From assembly GCA_964492185.1 (NCBI GenBank), contig CAZBJH010000067.1, forward strand, positions 1-18,509: 18,509 bases of DNA. The letters are read 5' to 3'. Numbering within the stretch: the first letter of the stretch is position 1; each line of letters starts with the position of its first letter. This document shows, piece by piece, positions 6,811 through 15,315 of this stretch. Source of the stretch: JAFGSZ01 sp964492185 (GTDB lineage Bacteria; Bacteroidota; Bacteroidia; Bacteroidales; UBA10428). Under the pieces are notes generated by a model, which saw only the letters and a list, made by a program, of their open reading frames with translations, was not told the DNA's origin and made no database searches. Position numbers and translations under genes: made by a program.

Positions 6811-7959
6811 ATGAAACTAAATATCATGAACAAAGCAGGATTAAAAGCCTTATCGATCATTACTTTAGCGGTTTGCATGGGAACAGACAATAAACCTGGG
6901 GCTCCGCCGATCAAACCGGGTGAGGTATGGCCGGACAATAACGGGGTACATATCAATGCACATGGCGGAGGGATATTAAAAGCAAATGGAAAATATTATT
7001 GGTTTGGTGAACATAAGACACCGGGGCGTAAAGGAAACAGAGCCCAGGTAGGTGTGCAATGTTATTCATCTGATGATTTGATTAACTGGAAGGATAAAGG
7101 TATTGCACTGCCGGTGGTTGAGAATGACCCGGCCCATCCCATTGCCAAAGGATGTATCCTAGAAAGGCCAAAAGTAGTTTATAATGAAAAAAACGATAAT
7201 TATGTAATGTGGTTCCACCTGGAATTGCTTAATGAAGGCTATTCAAGCGCGATGACAGGTTTAGCTGTAAGCACGGAAGTAACGGGACCGTACAGGTTTG
7301 AAAAAGCGCTGAGGCCCGATAAAGGCGTTTGGCCCGCGGGATATCCTGAAAATCTGAAAAACAAACAATACCAGCCGGATAAACTGAAACCCTGGTCGGA
7401 AGAATGGCTGGAAGCAATCAGAGAAGGCATGTTTTTGCAGCGCGATTTCCCTAAAGGTCAAATGAGCCGTGATATGACTGTTTATGTTGATGATGACAAG
7501 AAAGCATACCATATACATGCCTCGGAAGAAAATCTTACATTGCATATATCCGAATTAACAGATGATTATACTGACTTTACAGGTATATATTACAGGGTTC
7601 TGCCTGCCGGACATAATGAGGCACCGACCATGTTCAGAAAAGATAAAAAATACTATATGATAACATCAGGGTGCACCGGGTGGGATCCCAATGCAGCCAG
7701 ACTACTGATGGCTGATTCTGTCAGCGGCAAATGGGAATATATTAAAAATCCATGTACAGGGCCCGATTCTGCTTTGACATTTCATTCCCAGGGTACTTTT
7801 ATTTTAAAACTTAAAGAAAACAAATATATATTCATGGCTGACCGCTGGAAACCTGAAAATCCTGTTGATGGCAGATACGTGTGGCTGCCGGTACATTTTG
7901 ATAAGGAAGGATTGCCATTTTTAAAATGGTATGACGAATGGGGGATCAGTGAATTATAA
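6811..7959 (+). CDS. GH43 exo-beta-1,3-galactanase-like enzyme (subfamily 24/34 type)
   Basis: This encodes a 382-residue single-domain five-bladed propeller. The start at 6811 (or ATG 6826) gives a hydrophobic leader ending near Cys22 (LAVCMG). The lipobox is atypical, so either a lipoprotein or an ordinary periplasmic protein is possible; there is no T9SS domain. Hallmarks of the exo-beta-1,3-galactanase branch of GH43 are all present: VHINAHGGGI, YYWFGEHK, VQCYSSDDLINW, LERPKVVYN (E118), YVMWFH, SRDMTVYVDDD, EAPTMF (E270, likely acid), SGCTGWDPN, FHSQGTF (Q327) and ADRWKP. The E/E/Q set corresponds to the key residues of the fungal enzyme Pc1,3Gal43A. About 50 extra residues (165-215) relative to the fungal form include FLQRDFPKGQ. 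It would release galactose from beta-1,3-galactan. It is divergent from the lyase-type gene. Confidence 0.82.
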   Translation: MKLNIMNKAGLKALSIITLAVCMGTDNKPGAPPIKPGEVWPDNNGVHINAHGGGILKANGKYYWFGEHKTPGRKGNRAQVGVQCYSSDDLINWKDKGIALPVVENDPAHPIAKGCILERPKVVYNEKNDNYVMWFHLELLNEGYSSAMTGLAVSTEVTGPYRFEKALRPDKGVWPAGYPENLKNKQYQPDKLKPWSEEWLEAIREGMFLQRDFPKGQMSRDMTVYVDDDKKAYHIHASEENLTLHISELTDDYTDFTGIYYRVLPAGHNEAPTMFRKDKKYYMITSGCTGWDPNAARLLMADSVSGKWEYIKNPCTGPDSALTFHSQGTFILKLKENKYIFMADRWKPENPVDGRYVWLPVHFDKEGLPFLKWYDEWGISEL

Positions 7960-8016
7960 AAACACAAGGCTATTTTTTAGAATAGGTTTATTTTTAATTC
8001 CTTCCCACGGGCCGGA

Positions 8017-8049
8017 TTTCGAACTGCCCGCATGGGGAGCGGTTCGAAA
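8017..8049. repeat. Interrupted inverted repeat TTTCGAAC...GTTCGAAA
   Basis: Perfect 8-base arms (8017-8024 and 8042-8049) surround a 17-base centre that itself contains CCC gcat GGG. The surrounding DNA is noticeably more GC-rich than the rest of the intergenic region. It lies 57 bases after the GH43 stop and just before the terminator-like hairpin. It could be part of a complex terminator, a REP-type element or an operator. The GGTTCGAA string recalls a tRNA T-loop but no tRNA fold is present. Confidence 0.45.
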
Positions 8050-8055
8050 AAATCA

Positions 8056-8075
8056 GCCCTTGATGGGCACTTTTT
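8056..8075 (+). terminator. Weak terminator-like hairpin after the GH43 gene
   Basis: A GCCC/GGGC stem (8056-8059 and 8065-8068) with a 5-base loop is followed by five Ts at 8071-8075. The stem is only four pairs, so termination strength is doubtful, but its place downstream of the GH43 gene fits. The nearby inverted repeat may contribute. Confidence 0.4.
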
Positions 8076-8352
8076 ATATAACAATCATAATCTATAATTG
8101 TAACTGTATCATTTTTTTTTCGTAATATTAAAATATTGGAATGATATTTACTTCTTTCCACTTTTACTAACCATAACCCGGGTAATCTTTAAAAAAAAAT
8201 TAAATGATAACTGATTATTTGTGATTTCTATGTTCATTTGTTTATCATTTACCGTGCATTATTCATGTGTCAGGTTTGAGGCAGATAACCTTAACCGGCG
8301 CATTTTGCAATAGTGAATAATACATACTTAAAATTATAATATACTTTTTCAT

Positions 8353-8360
8353 TAACTTTG
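8353..8360 (+). promoter_or_regulatory. Putative -7 promoter element TAACTTTG for the CotH gene
   Basis: TAACTTTG is an exact match to the TAnnTTTG -7 consensus of Bacteroidota. It ends only 13 bases before the ATG at 8374, so transcription would begin within a few bases of the start codon and the mRNA would be nearly leaderless. No clear -33 TTTG is seen at the usual distance. Confidence 0.45.
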
Positions 8361-8373
8361 TTTGCATATTTTC

Positions 8374-11028
8374 ATGGACCATTTAAAAATTTCCTTACTT
8401 ACAGTTTGCTCCCTTTTTCTGGTTACCGGAATTTTTTCCCAGGATAGTATTAATCATTGGGAAAGTGTTGTTTTACCCGGTGATAACATTAAATTTTTTC
8501 CCGGTGAATCGGCTCCTGATGCCGAATGGAAAGAATCAGGGTATAATGACGACACCTGGCCGGATGGTATATTTTCCATTGGTTATGGTGATGACGATGA
8601 CAGCACGGTCATTGATCAGGTATTATCCTTATATGTACGGCATGAATTTTTCATTGTTGATACATCAAACATTTTCCTGGCTGTTTTACATATGGATTAT
8701 GATGATGGTTTTGTAGCTTACATCAATGGTATGGAAATAGCACGTTCAAATGTGGGCACAACAGGGATCGAACCTTCCTGGAATGAACCGGCAACATCAA
8801 ATCATGAAGCCTTAATGTATCGGGGTAACCTGCCAGAGGAATTTTTAATTTCACAGGAAAAACTGTCGGCATGCCTTCAGCCCGGCAACAATATGCTATC
8901 AATTCAGGTGCACAATGTAACGATCACCTCATCCGATATGTCATGTATTCCCTTTTTATCCCTGGGTATCACTGACGAAACATCGAACTACAGAAACACT
9001 CCCGGCTGGTTCACACCACCACAGCCACCATTGCCACCCCTTGAGTTCACTTCATCCAACCTGCCTATTCTCATTATTGACACGGAAAACGGTGTAAATA
9101 TACCTGATGAGCCAAAAGTAGAAGGATTTATGAATATCGTTTACAATACAAACGGGAATACAAACTTTGTCACCGGACCCTTTCATGAATCATCAGGCCC
9201 TATAGGAATTGAAACCAGGGGAAATGTAACACAGTCATTTCCTAAAAAACCATATGGCCTTGAAACCAGGAACCCTGTTGAACAAAGGGATAGCCTGGGA
9301 GAAAACAGGAATGTTGAAATCCTTGGCCTCCCTGCTGAAAATGACTGGGTATTGAGGGCCTGTTGGATTGATAAAACCCTTATGAGACATGCCATCGCCA
9401 GCCAAATGTCTATTAATATGGGCAGGTATGCACCACGCTATGCTTTTTGTGAAGTGATAGTAAACGGGAGCTATGACGGGGTTTATCTTTTTATGGAAAA
9501 AATCAAACAGGATAATGACCGTTTGAACATCGAAGAATTGCACCCCTGGACGACAGACCCGGATTCGATAACAGGCGGATATATATACCAGGTTGCACAA
9601 TCGGGTGCAGATTTCGGGGAAAGACGCAGATATGTGTATCCCAAAGCCGATGAAATAAACAATGTTCAGACGAATTATATCCGTAATTATGATGATAATT
9701 TCAGATCGGTGATGGATAAAAGCAATTATGCCGATCCTACCTCGGGTTTTCCAATGGTGATAGATGTGAACGCATTTATTGATGAGATCATCATTCAGGA
9801 AGCCTGTAAAAATTCCGATGCTTACGGATGGAGCAGCTTCTTTCATAAAGACAGGGGGAGTAAACTTTGCGCGGGACCTGTATGGGACTTTGACCAGGCG
9901 CTTACAAACTCCACATTCAATGATGGTAACAGAACCAATGAATGGCTTATAAACAAAGGGGTCAGCGATGTGCCGTCCTTCTGGCCCAAACTTTTTAATG
10001 AGCCTAAATTCAGATATTTACTGAAAAAAAGGTGGTTTGAATTAAGGGAGAACGTACTTCAAACGGATATATTGATGGGGTATATTGATTCTGTCGCGCT
10101 ATACCTGGATGAGGCACAAAAAAGAAATTTCCAGAGATGGCCTGTTCTTGGGGAAGAACTCTGGAGAAGTCTGCCCGGTTGGGATGAAAGAGATACTTAT
10201 CAAAAAGAAGTGGATTACTTGAAAAACTGGTTTGCAGCACACCTGGAATGGATAGATACACAACTGGCTTCTGTTCCTGATCAGGCCATTGATATCCCAA
10301 GCCTTACTATCTCGGAAATTATGTATTCACCCATCCAGGGCCCTAAAATGGAATTTATTGAAATTGTGAATACAGGGAGCAACGAGGTTGATCTGACAGG
10401 TGTGTTTTTCTCTGATGGAATAGTATATACCTTCCCTGAGGGTAAAAAACTCGGCGCGGGTGAATATGCCGTAATTGCATCTAATGCAGAAATGTTTGAA
10501 ACAAGGCATGGTTTTAAACCTTTAGGAGAATATTCGGGACTGCTTGATAACAGCGGGGAAAGAATTGCATTGCAAAACAGCCTGGGCTGTTTAATAGATG
10601 AAGTGGTTTATGACAATGAATCGCCCTGGCCGGTAATTACTATAAATAATCTCGGCTCTATCGAACTCCTTGAGATCAATATGGATAATACACTCCCTGA
10701 AAACTGGGCTGTTTCCAAAAGTTCACACGGAACACCTATGAATTTGGTTTCAGGTATTAACGAAACCCTGATTTCAGAAAACGGGATTAAGGTTTATCCC
10801 AATCCTGTTGTCAATAACCTGAATGTAATGTTTTCAGGATCGTATAAAGGCAAGCTTGAAATCGAAATTTATGACTTGTTGGGATCCTTAAGATTAAGGT
10901 CAGATCAGAAAGAATTTACAGGCGTGCAGTTATCACTGGATGTTAAGGACCTGCCAAATGGTTATTACATTATGAAAATAAGATCTCATAATTCAAGCTC
11001 AACGAAACAGATATTAATAACCAGGTAA
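8374..11028 (+). CDS. Secreted CotH-kinase family protein with lamin-tail domain and T9SS domain
   Basis: This encodes 884 residues. ATG 8374 is chosen over the TTG at 8362 because it starts the signal peptide (MDHLKISLLTVCSLFLVTG...FSQ). Residues ~30-215 form a galactose-binding-like beta sandwich (YNDDTWPDG, IGYGDDDD, SLYVRHEF). A proline-rich linker (PPQPPLPP) leads to a CotH kinase domain at ~240-600: IETRGN, DWVLRA, GVYLFMEKIKQDNDRL (K376, K378), and GPVWDFDQAL (D505, D507), the metal-binding DFD-like motif of this atypical kinase fold. Residues ~643-760 are a lamin-tail domain (ISEIMYSP, MEFIEIVNTG, VDLTGVFFSDG). Residues ~805-884 are a T9SS domain (VYPNPVVNN...KQILITR). CotH proteins phosphorylate spore-coat proteins in Bacillus; the role of secreted Bacteroidota versions is unknown. 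Its glycan-enzyme neighbours suggest a surface or matrix role. Confidence 0.85.
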   Translation: MDHLKISLLTVCSLFLVTGIFSQDSINHWESVVLPGDNIKFFPGESAPDAEWKESGYNDDTWPDGIFSIGYGDDDDSTVIDQVLSLYVRHEFFIVDTSNIFLAVLHMDYDDGFVAYINGMEIARSNVGTTGIEPSWNEPATSNHEALMYRGNLPEEFLISQEKLSACLQPGNNMLSIQVHNVTITSSDMSCIPFLSLGITDETSNYRNTPGWFTPPQPPLPPLEFTSSNLPILIIDTENGVNIPDEPKVEGFMNIVYNTNGNTNFVTGPFHESSGPIGIETRGNVTQSFPKKPYGLETRNPVEQRDSLGENRNVEILGLPAENDWVLRACWIDKTLMRHAIASQMSINMGRYAPRYAFCEVIVNGSYDGVYLFMEKIKQDNDRLNIEELHPWTTDPDSITGGYIYQVAQSGADFGERRRYVYPKADEINNVQTNYIRNYDDNFRSVMDKSNYADPTSGFPMVIDVNAFIDEIIIQEACKNSDAYGWSSFFHKDRGSKLCAGPVWDFDQALTNSTFNDGNRTNEWLINKGVSDVPSFWPKLFNEPKFRYLLKKRWFELRENVLQTDILMGYIDSVALYLDEAQKRNFQRWPVLGEELWRSLPGWDERDTYQKEVDYLKNWFAAHLEWIDTQLASVPDQAIDIPSLTISEIMYSPIQGPKMEFIEIVNTGSNEVDLTGVFFSDGIVYTFPEGKKLGAGEYAVIASNAEMFETRHGFKPLGEYSGLLDNSGERIALQNSLGCLIDEVVYDNESPWPVITINNLGSIELLEINMDNTLPENWAVSKSSHGTPMNLVSGINETLISENGIKVYPNPVVNNLNVMFSGSYKGKLEIEIYDLLGSLRLRSDQKEFTGVQLSLDVKDLPNGYYIMKIRSHNSSSTKQILITR

Positions 11029-11040
11029 GCAGTTAAGATA

Positions 11041-11113
11041 AGGCCGCGCGAATGTTCACGCGCCCTGATACCGAACATTCTGAACAAACACTACGAGTTT
11101 ATTGACAAACTCT
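11041..11113 (-). mobile_element. MITE-like repeat, family 2, abutting and supplying the GH43 stop codon
   Basis: The reverse complement aligns with 18362-18423 through AGTGTTTGTCAATAAA, TGTTTGTTCAGAATGTTCGG and GGCGC. The terminal AGAGTTTGTC and the internal TGTTCAGAA block are also shared with family 1, so the two families look related. Inside, a hairpin GCGCG...CGCGC (11046-11063) and an inverted pair GAATGTTC/GAACATTC occur. The element overlaps the last codons of the minus-strand GH43 gene, whose RVCQ-stop is encoded by AGAGTTTGTCAATAA. Confidence 0.65.
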
Positions 11114-14100
11114 GTTTAACATAATGAATTTTTGGGATAATACTTCAACATTTCCATTCATCATCTTCAGGATATATAACCCCTCGTGCAGGTTTCCAAT
11201 ATTGATACGGGAAAGGCCCCGCGAGATCTCCTGTTGCATAAGCTTTTTACCCCTTATATCATAAACAACAGCCATAATCTTCCTGTCTTGTGATCCGGAT
11301 TCATTAAAGGAGATATTAAGCACACCGCCGGACGGATTCGGGAATACCCGGGGTATTATATCCTTCTTATTATTATTATTATTATACACACTTGAAAGAT
11401 CCGGATCTGCAGGTCCAATGCCGCTGAGTGTAGGCTTTACCTGGACAATGCTCCCGTCTTCATTAAATTGAAGCTCATCAATACAGACTTCGCGGTTATA
11501 CCCCGCGGATGAACCCATGGTAATTCCTTTTGGCCGGGTAAACCTGTGATAGACAATATACCATTTATTACTGTCGGGGACATGTATAACACTGTTGTGT
11601 CCCGTGCCATATATCCCCCTTGAAGCATCTTTGGCAATAACCAGGTTATCGTCAGGAATATTAAGTCTGCCGGCCGGTGAACCGGAGGTGGCATAGCGTA
11701 CCCGGTAATCGACACTACGTGTATCATTTTCCGACCATAGAAAATAATACCTGCCTTCCCTGTAAAATACTTCAATACCTTCCCTGAAAGTATTATCGGG
11801 AGTCATAATTTTTATCGTTCCTGTATTTATTGACAGCATATCCTCATTCAATTCGGCAAAAGCCATATAACTGTTTCCCCAGTATAAATAATACTTGCCT
11901 GAAACAGGATCATGAAAAACATCCGGATCAATCTGCTGACCTCCTGATACCCCGGGAGGCAGATCGGAGATTAATTCTTTACCCGAATCAAAAAAAGGTC
12001 CCGTGGGGGAAGATGCAGTGGCAACACCAATTTTCTGCTCTCCGCAGAAATAAAAGAAATATTTATAATTGCCTTCCACCTGTTTCTCAATTATAGTTGG
12101 CGCCCAGGCTCTGTAGGATGCCCAGTTAACATCTGTCTCCAGATCAAGAATAACTCCTTCATCGGTCCAGTCAATAAGGTTTTCCGATGAAAAAGCCTTA
12201 AAATATGTTCCCAACCAGTCAGTGATACCATCAGTGGTCGGATAAATATAATACTTACCTGTTTTTTCCGAATACAGGACTTCAGGGTCTGCATATAATC
12301 CGTTTAAAACAGGGTTGTTATTAACTTTTGCTGTAACCATGTATGTATTGCTGCCAACCCCTTCTACATTAACCGTATAAGAAACCGGTTCTCCCGTAAA
12401 GTCCTGCGGAGTGACCGGGGACACTTCAGAACCCGGAATTGAATATAATCCGGGGCAGAAAGCCGTAAGGTCAGTACCATTTTTTACCGGCAGATATACA
12501 GTTTTTTCAACGTGGTCTGAAACAATATTCTGCTTTTTAACCTGGTCAGATCCGGCAGACTCAATAAGTAATATATTCTCAGTTGCCCATTTTTCAGCAA
12601 GATCCTCAGCTTCACCCTGGGTAACAGGAATGACGGTTCCATGTCGCGGGGTAAAATTCATCGATACATCATTAACAACTTTGAAATTCAGCAAATCGGT
12701 TCCTGAAGTAAACTGATAGTGACCTGAAGTATAAACATCATACATTAAAATGTAGGTATCAGAATTAATCAGTTTAAAGACACATGAACCTTCAACTGCA
12801 GATGATGTCTGGTCAAGATATTGGTCATGCAACACATAGCCTTTTGTTAATGAGTCGGAAACAGCAACTTTAATACCTGCATCACCTCCTTCTGTCTTCA
12901 TGAAAAGATAAAATTTATTATCCTTACGGACAATATCAGCATCGATAAAGGGCTGGCCGGCTGTGCCGAATAATAGCTGCCGGGGGACTGTTAGCAGGCT
13001 GGTAAAATCATCATTTGCATAGGAATAATAAATTTTATCAGGGTCATTGCCAAATTTAAGCGAGAAATAAACCATTAGCTTACCGGTTTCTTCATCATAA
13101 ATTGTTTGTGGCGCCCACACCCTGTTCACTTCTGAGAACTCTGCACCAAAAGCGTTCGGAATATTTACCACCGATGATGTCCAGTTGATCAGATCGGCTG
13201 ATTTTAAAAGCACCAGGGCATAATTGGACCAGCCCATTTCAGGAACATACAGATCAGTTACTACCATATAGAAATAACCATCGGGGCCGCGAAGAATATG
13301 CGGGTCGCGCACTCCGCCCGAGGAACTTATATCTTCTGAATTTATAACAGGTTCATTGTTGTTAAGTGCCGTGTAATGAAAACCATCATTGCTCAGGGCA
13401 AAACGTACAGCCTCCTCACCAACACCATTTCCGGTAAAATAAGCAAACAGATAGGCACTATACCCTTCGTCTTCCGCGATATAAATATCGAAAGACCTTG
13501 TATCTGAATAAGTTCCCTTAGTCACCGTGGCTGTTAAAACAACTTTCGTTTTCCCGGTACCTTTCTCCGACAGGCTTATTATCTTACCGGAATTTGAGAT
13601 GAGGGAGGTATTCCCGGATTCCCATGAGATAATTGAACCCTCCTCCCCTGTTTCAGGTAATGAGAGATCATTCCTTAAATTATCCAGGTTTCCCGTAAGT
13701 GAAATACCGGCGGCATCTCTTTCCACACTTGTCTGATCATCAAAAAGAGGCAGGACAGTCATGAAAAAATCCCTGGTTACAAATTGCCCTTCTTTTGAAA
13801 AGCTTGCCGTGAGAACAACATCAACAGTATCACCTCCAATTTCCGGCCGGGTTACCAATCCTGTATTTGAAATTACCAAGGTATCCGATGAGCTCCATGA
13901 TATGGTAATATCATTAATGCAATTGACTGGTAAAAATATATTTGATGTAACTTTATCATTGCCTGACAATACAAAATTTTCTTTAGCTTCAATAAGTTGT
14001 TCGGTGATTAATGCTTCATTCAGATCATTAATATCTGCAGCCAAAGCAAGCACTTCATTTGATGAAAGTGCCTTACTATATAATCTGAAATTATTTATAA

Positions 14101-14785
14101 GCGTTTTTTGTAAATACAGATCGCCATAATATGGTGATCTGCCGATATAATTATGCGTGACCGCTCCTAATTCTTTAGGTTGCAAAGTAATGGTGCCCGT
14201 TTTAACCGCTATACCATTCAAATATATTGTTCCCGTACTTTCTTCCTGTGTGTATGTAATATTTTGCCATTCACCCTTTACTGCTGCAGTTCCGTAATCA
14301 AGGACCGATTCTGCTTCCCAAAATGTTTTGGAAATTGCATAACGGGTTGATTTAGCACTAAAAAACATGTTCCCGTTCCTGTCTGTTGCCATATCATCAG
14401 AATTAGCAAAAGACCATAAAAAATTACCATTAGCATTAAGGTCAACGGAAGGGTCAATACAGACATTCAATGCAACTGAAAAATTTTCCAGTGTTTCAAT
14501 AAGTTCGCCGATTTCAACGCCCATATCCAGAAACCCGTTATTCTCTCCAAGGTCAAGAACAGGATATGATCCTATCTTCCTCACATTAGCACCGTTTTCC
14601 AGTGCAGCATCATGACCGTTTTCCGACAGGTCAATTACCCGGCTGCTATCAGCATTTAAGGTATCAAAGGTATAATATACTTTCAGCATAGGATCAGCCT
14701 GAGCATATGAGCCTGTATTGACAATGATTAACCAAAAAAATATAAGAATACTCTTTAATATCGTCGGTTTCACAAAATTATCCAT
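11099..14785 (-). CDS. Giant secreted LamG / bacterial Ig / double GH43 protein with T9SS domain
   Basis: This encodes 1228 residues from ATG 14785; AAGG sits 6 bases upstream of it, one of the few Shine-Dalgarno-like sites here, so it is preferred to ATG 14791. Numbering from 14791, 1-31 is a signal peptide (...NTGSYAQA). Residues 37-255 are a LamG domain (YYTFD, WQNITY, IYLNGI). Residues ~256-440 are two atrophied bacterial Ig repeats (ISWSSSDT...VSNTG-like). Residues ~444-735 are a first GH43-like propeller (RDPHIL D497, VWAPQTIYD, IDADIV D617, VEGSCVF E667). Residues ~750-822 are a DUF5018/Ig-like spacer. Residues ~824-1130 are a complete second GH43 with base D835 (YADPEV), D955 (QIDPDVF) and acid E1004 (REGIEVF). 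A five-Asn linker leads to a T9SS domain (VFPNPSGG...). The second propeller resembles arabinofuranosidase/xylosidase types. The last few residues come from a repeat element. Confidence 0.85.
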   Translation of the reverse strand: MDNFVKPTILKSILIFFWLIIVNTGSYAQADPMLKVYYTFDTLNADSSRVIDLSENGHDAALENGANVRKIGSYPVLDLGENNGFLDMGVEIGELIETLENFSVALNVCIDPSVDLNANGNFLWSFANSDDMATDRNGNMFFSAKSTRYAISKTFWEAESVLDYGTAAVKGEWQNITYTQEESTGTIYLNGIAVKTGTITLQPKELGAVTHNYIGRSPYYGDLYLQKTLINNFRLYSKALSSNEVLALAADINDLNEALITEQLIEAKENFVLSGNDKVTSNIFLPVNCINDITISWSSSDTLVISNTGLVTRPEIGGDTVDVVLTASFSKEGQFVTRDFFMTVLPLFDDQTSVERDAAGISLTGNLDNLRNDLSLPETGEEGSIISWESGNTSLISNSGKIISLSEKGTGKTKVVLTATVTKGTYSDTRSFDIYIAEDEGYSAYLFAYFTGNGVGEEAVRFALSNDGFHYTALNNNEPVINSEDISSSGGVRDPHILRGPDGYFYMVVTDLYVPEMGWSNYALVLLKSADLINWTSSVVNIPNAFGAEFSEVNRVWAPQTIYDEETGKLMVYFSLKFGNDPDKIYYSYANDDFTSLLTVPRQLLFGTAGQPFIDADIVRKDNKFYLFMKTEGGDAGIKVAVSDSLTKGYVLHDQYLDQTSSAVEGSCVFKLINSDTYILMYDVYTSGHYQFTSGTDLLNFKVVNDVSMNFTPRHGTVIPVTQGEAEDLAEKWATENILLIESAGSDQVKKQNIVSDHVEKTVYLPVKNGTDLTAFCPGLYSIPGSEVSPVTPQDFTGEPVSYTVNVEGVGSNTYMVTAKVNNNPVLNGLYADPEVLYSEKTGKYYIYPTTDGITDWLGTYFKAFSSENLIDWTDEGVILDLETDVNWASYRAWAPTIIEKQVEGNYKYFFYFCGEQKIGVATASSPTGPFFDSGKELISDLPPGVSGGQQIDPDVFHDPVSGKYYLYWGNSYMAFAELNEDMLSINTGTIKIMTPDNTFREGIEVFYREGRYYFLWSENDTRSVDYRVRYATSGSPAGRLNIPDDNLVIAKDASRGIYGTGHNSVIHVPDSNKWYIVYHRFTRPKGITMGSSAGYNREVCIDELQFNEDGSIVQVKPTLSGIGPADPDLSSVYNNNNNKKDIIPRVFPNPSGGVLNISFNESGSQDRKIMAVVYDIRGKKLMQQEISRGLSRINIGNLHEGLYILKMMNGNVEVLSQKFIMLNRVCQ

Positions 14786-14791
14786 TATCAT

Positions 14792-15130
14792 CCTTAGTTT
14801 AAGAGTGAATACTATTATTGCACAGTAAGATATAATCTTTATACAATAATATCAAATAAATTGTAAACCACCATTATTTATTAAGGTCTGCCGGTCTTTT
14901 TTATTTATATACGACAGGTAATCCTATGTCTTTTTATTAATGAAAATAACTGTTTATGAATATTAATCCGTCTATAAATTTAAAACCTCAACAGGGTTTC
15001 CCCTTAACCCGGTTAAACAGCACTGTATTTACATTGAACCAATAATCCCTTTCAAAAAGTACCAGGGGGTATTAAACAATAACAAAACCTGATTGTTAAG
15101 TTTTCATGTTTTTTTCCTGTATCAGTTTAA
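14792..15130. other. Intergenic region upstream of the double-GH43 gene
   Basis: About 340 AT-rich bases lie between the GH43 start and the complete MITE. It should hold the promoter of the double-GH43 gene, but I find no exact TAnnTTTG on the minus strand. A small palindrome TTAACC c GGTTAA at 15004-15016 is the only symmetrical site of note. No coding frame was seen. Confidence 0.4.
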
Positions 15131-15299
15131 TTAGAGTCTGTCTATAAAGTAATCAAAATGTTTAACCGGACATGTGTCTGTTCAGAAGGTTCCATTTGCA
15201 AGGCTCGCGCGGTCCGGAAACGCGGAGTTTACCAGTCGTAAACGAGCAATTTTCGGACAAGCGTAACGCGGCAAATGGGACTTTATGGACAGACACTAA
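15131..15299 (+). mobile_element. Complete MITE-like element, family 1 (169 bp)
   Basis: This is the full copy that defines the family. Its ends TTAGAGTCTGTCTATAAAGT and the complement of ACTTTATGGACAGACACTAA agree at 18 of 20 positions. Nested internal inverted repeats (CCATTTGC/GCAAATGG, TCCGGAAA/TTTTCGGA, GTTTAC/GTAAAC) make nearly the whole unit a hairpin. If the element starts at AGAG and ends at CACT it is flanked by a 4-base AATT duplication. It has no coding capacity, so it would need a transposase in trans. Related copies are at 1-135 and 6540-6616, and more distant ones at 11041 and 18362. It ends 16 bases before the DoxX start codon. Confidence 0.8.
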
Positions 15300-15315
15300 T
15301 TAGTTATTGCACAGC

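Larger units (their letters stand above)
7960..8373. other. Intergenic region with hairpins, terminator and a promoter
   Basis: This region, more than 400 bases long, separates the GH43 gene from the CotH gene. It contains a long interrupted inverted repeat at 8017-8049, a short terminator-like hairpin at 8056-8075 and a promoter-like motif at 8353-8360. Between 8080 and 8340 I see only AT-rich DNA, with no coding frame of note. Confidence 0.5.

Noticed and set aside
8011..8075. tRNA gene or tRNA-derived attachment site suggested by GGTTCGAA
   Set aside because: No acceptor stem, anticodon arm or D-arm can be drawn around it. The sequence forms simple inverted repeats.
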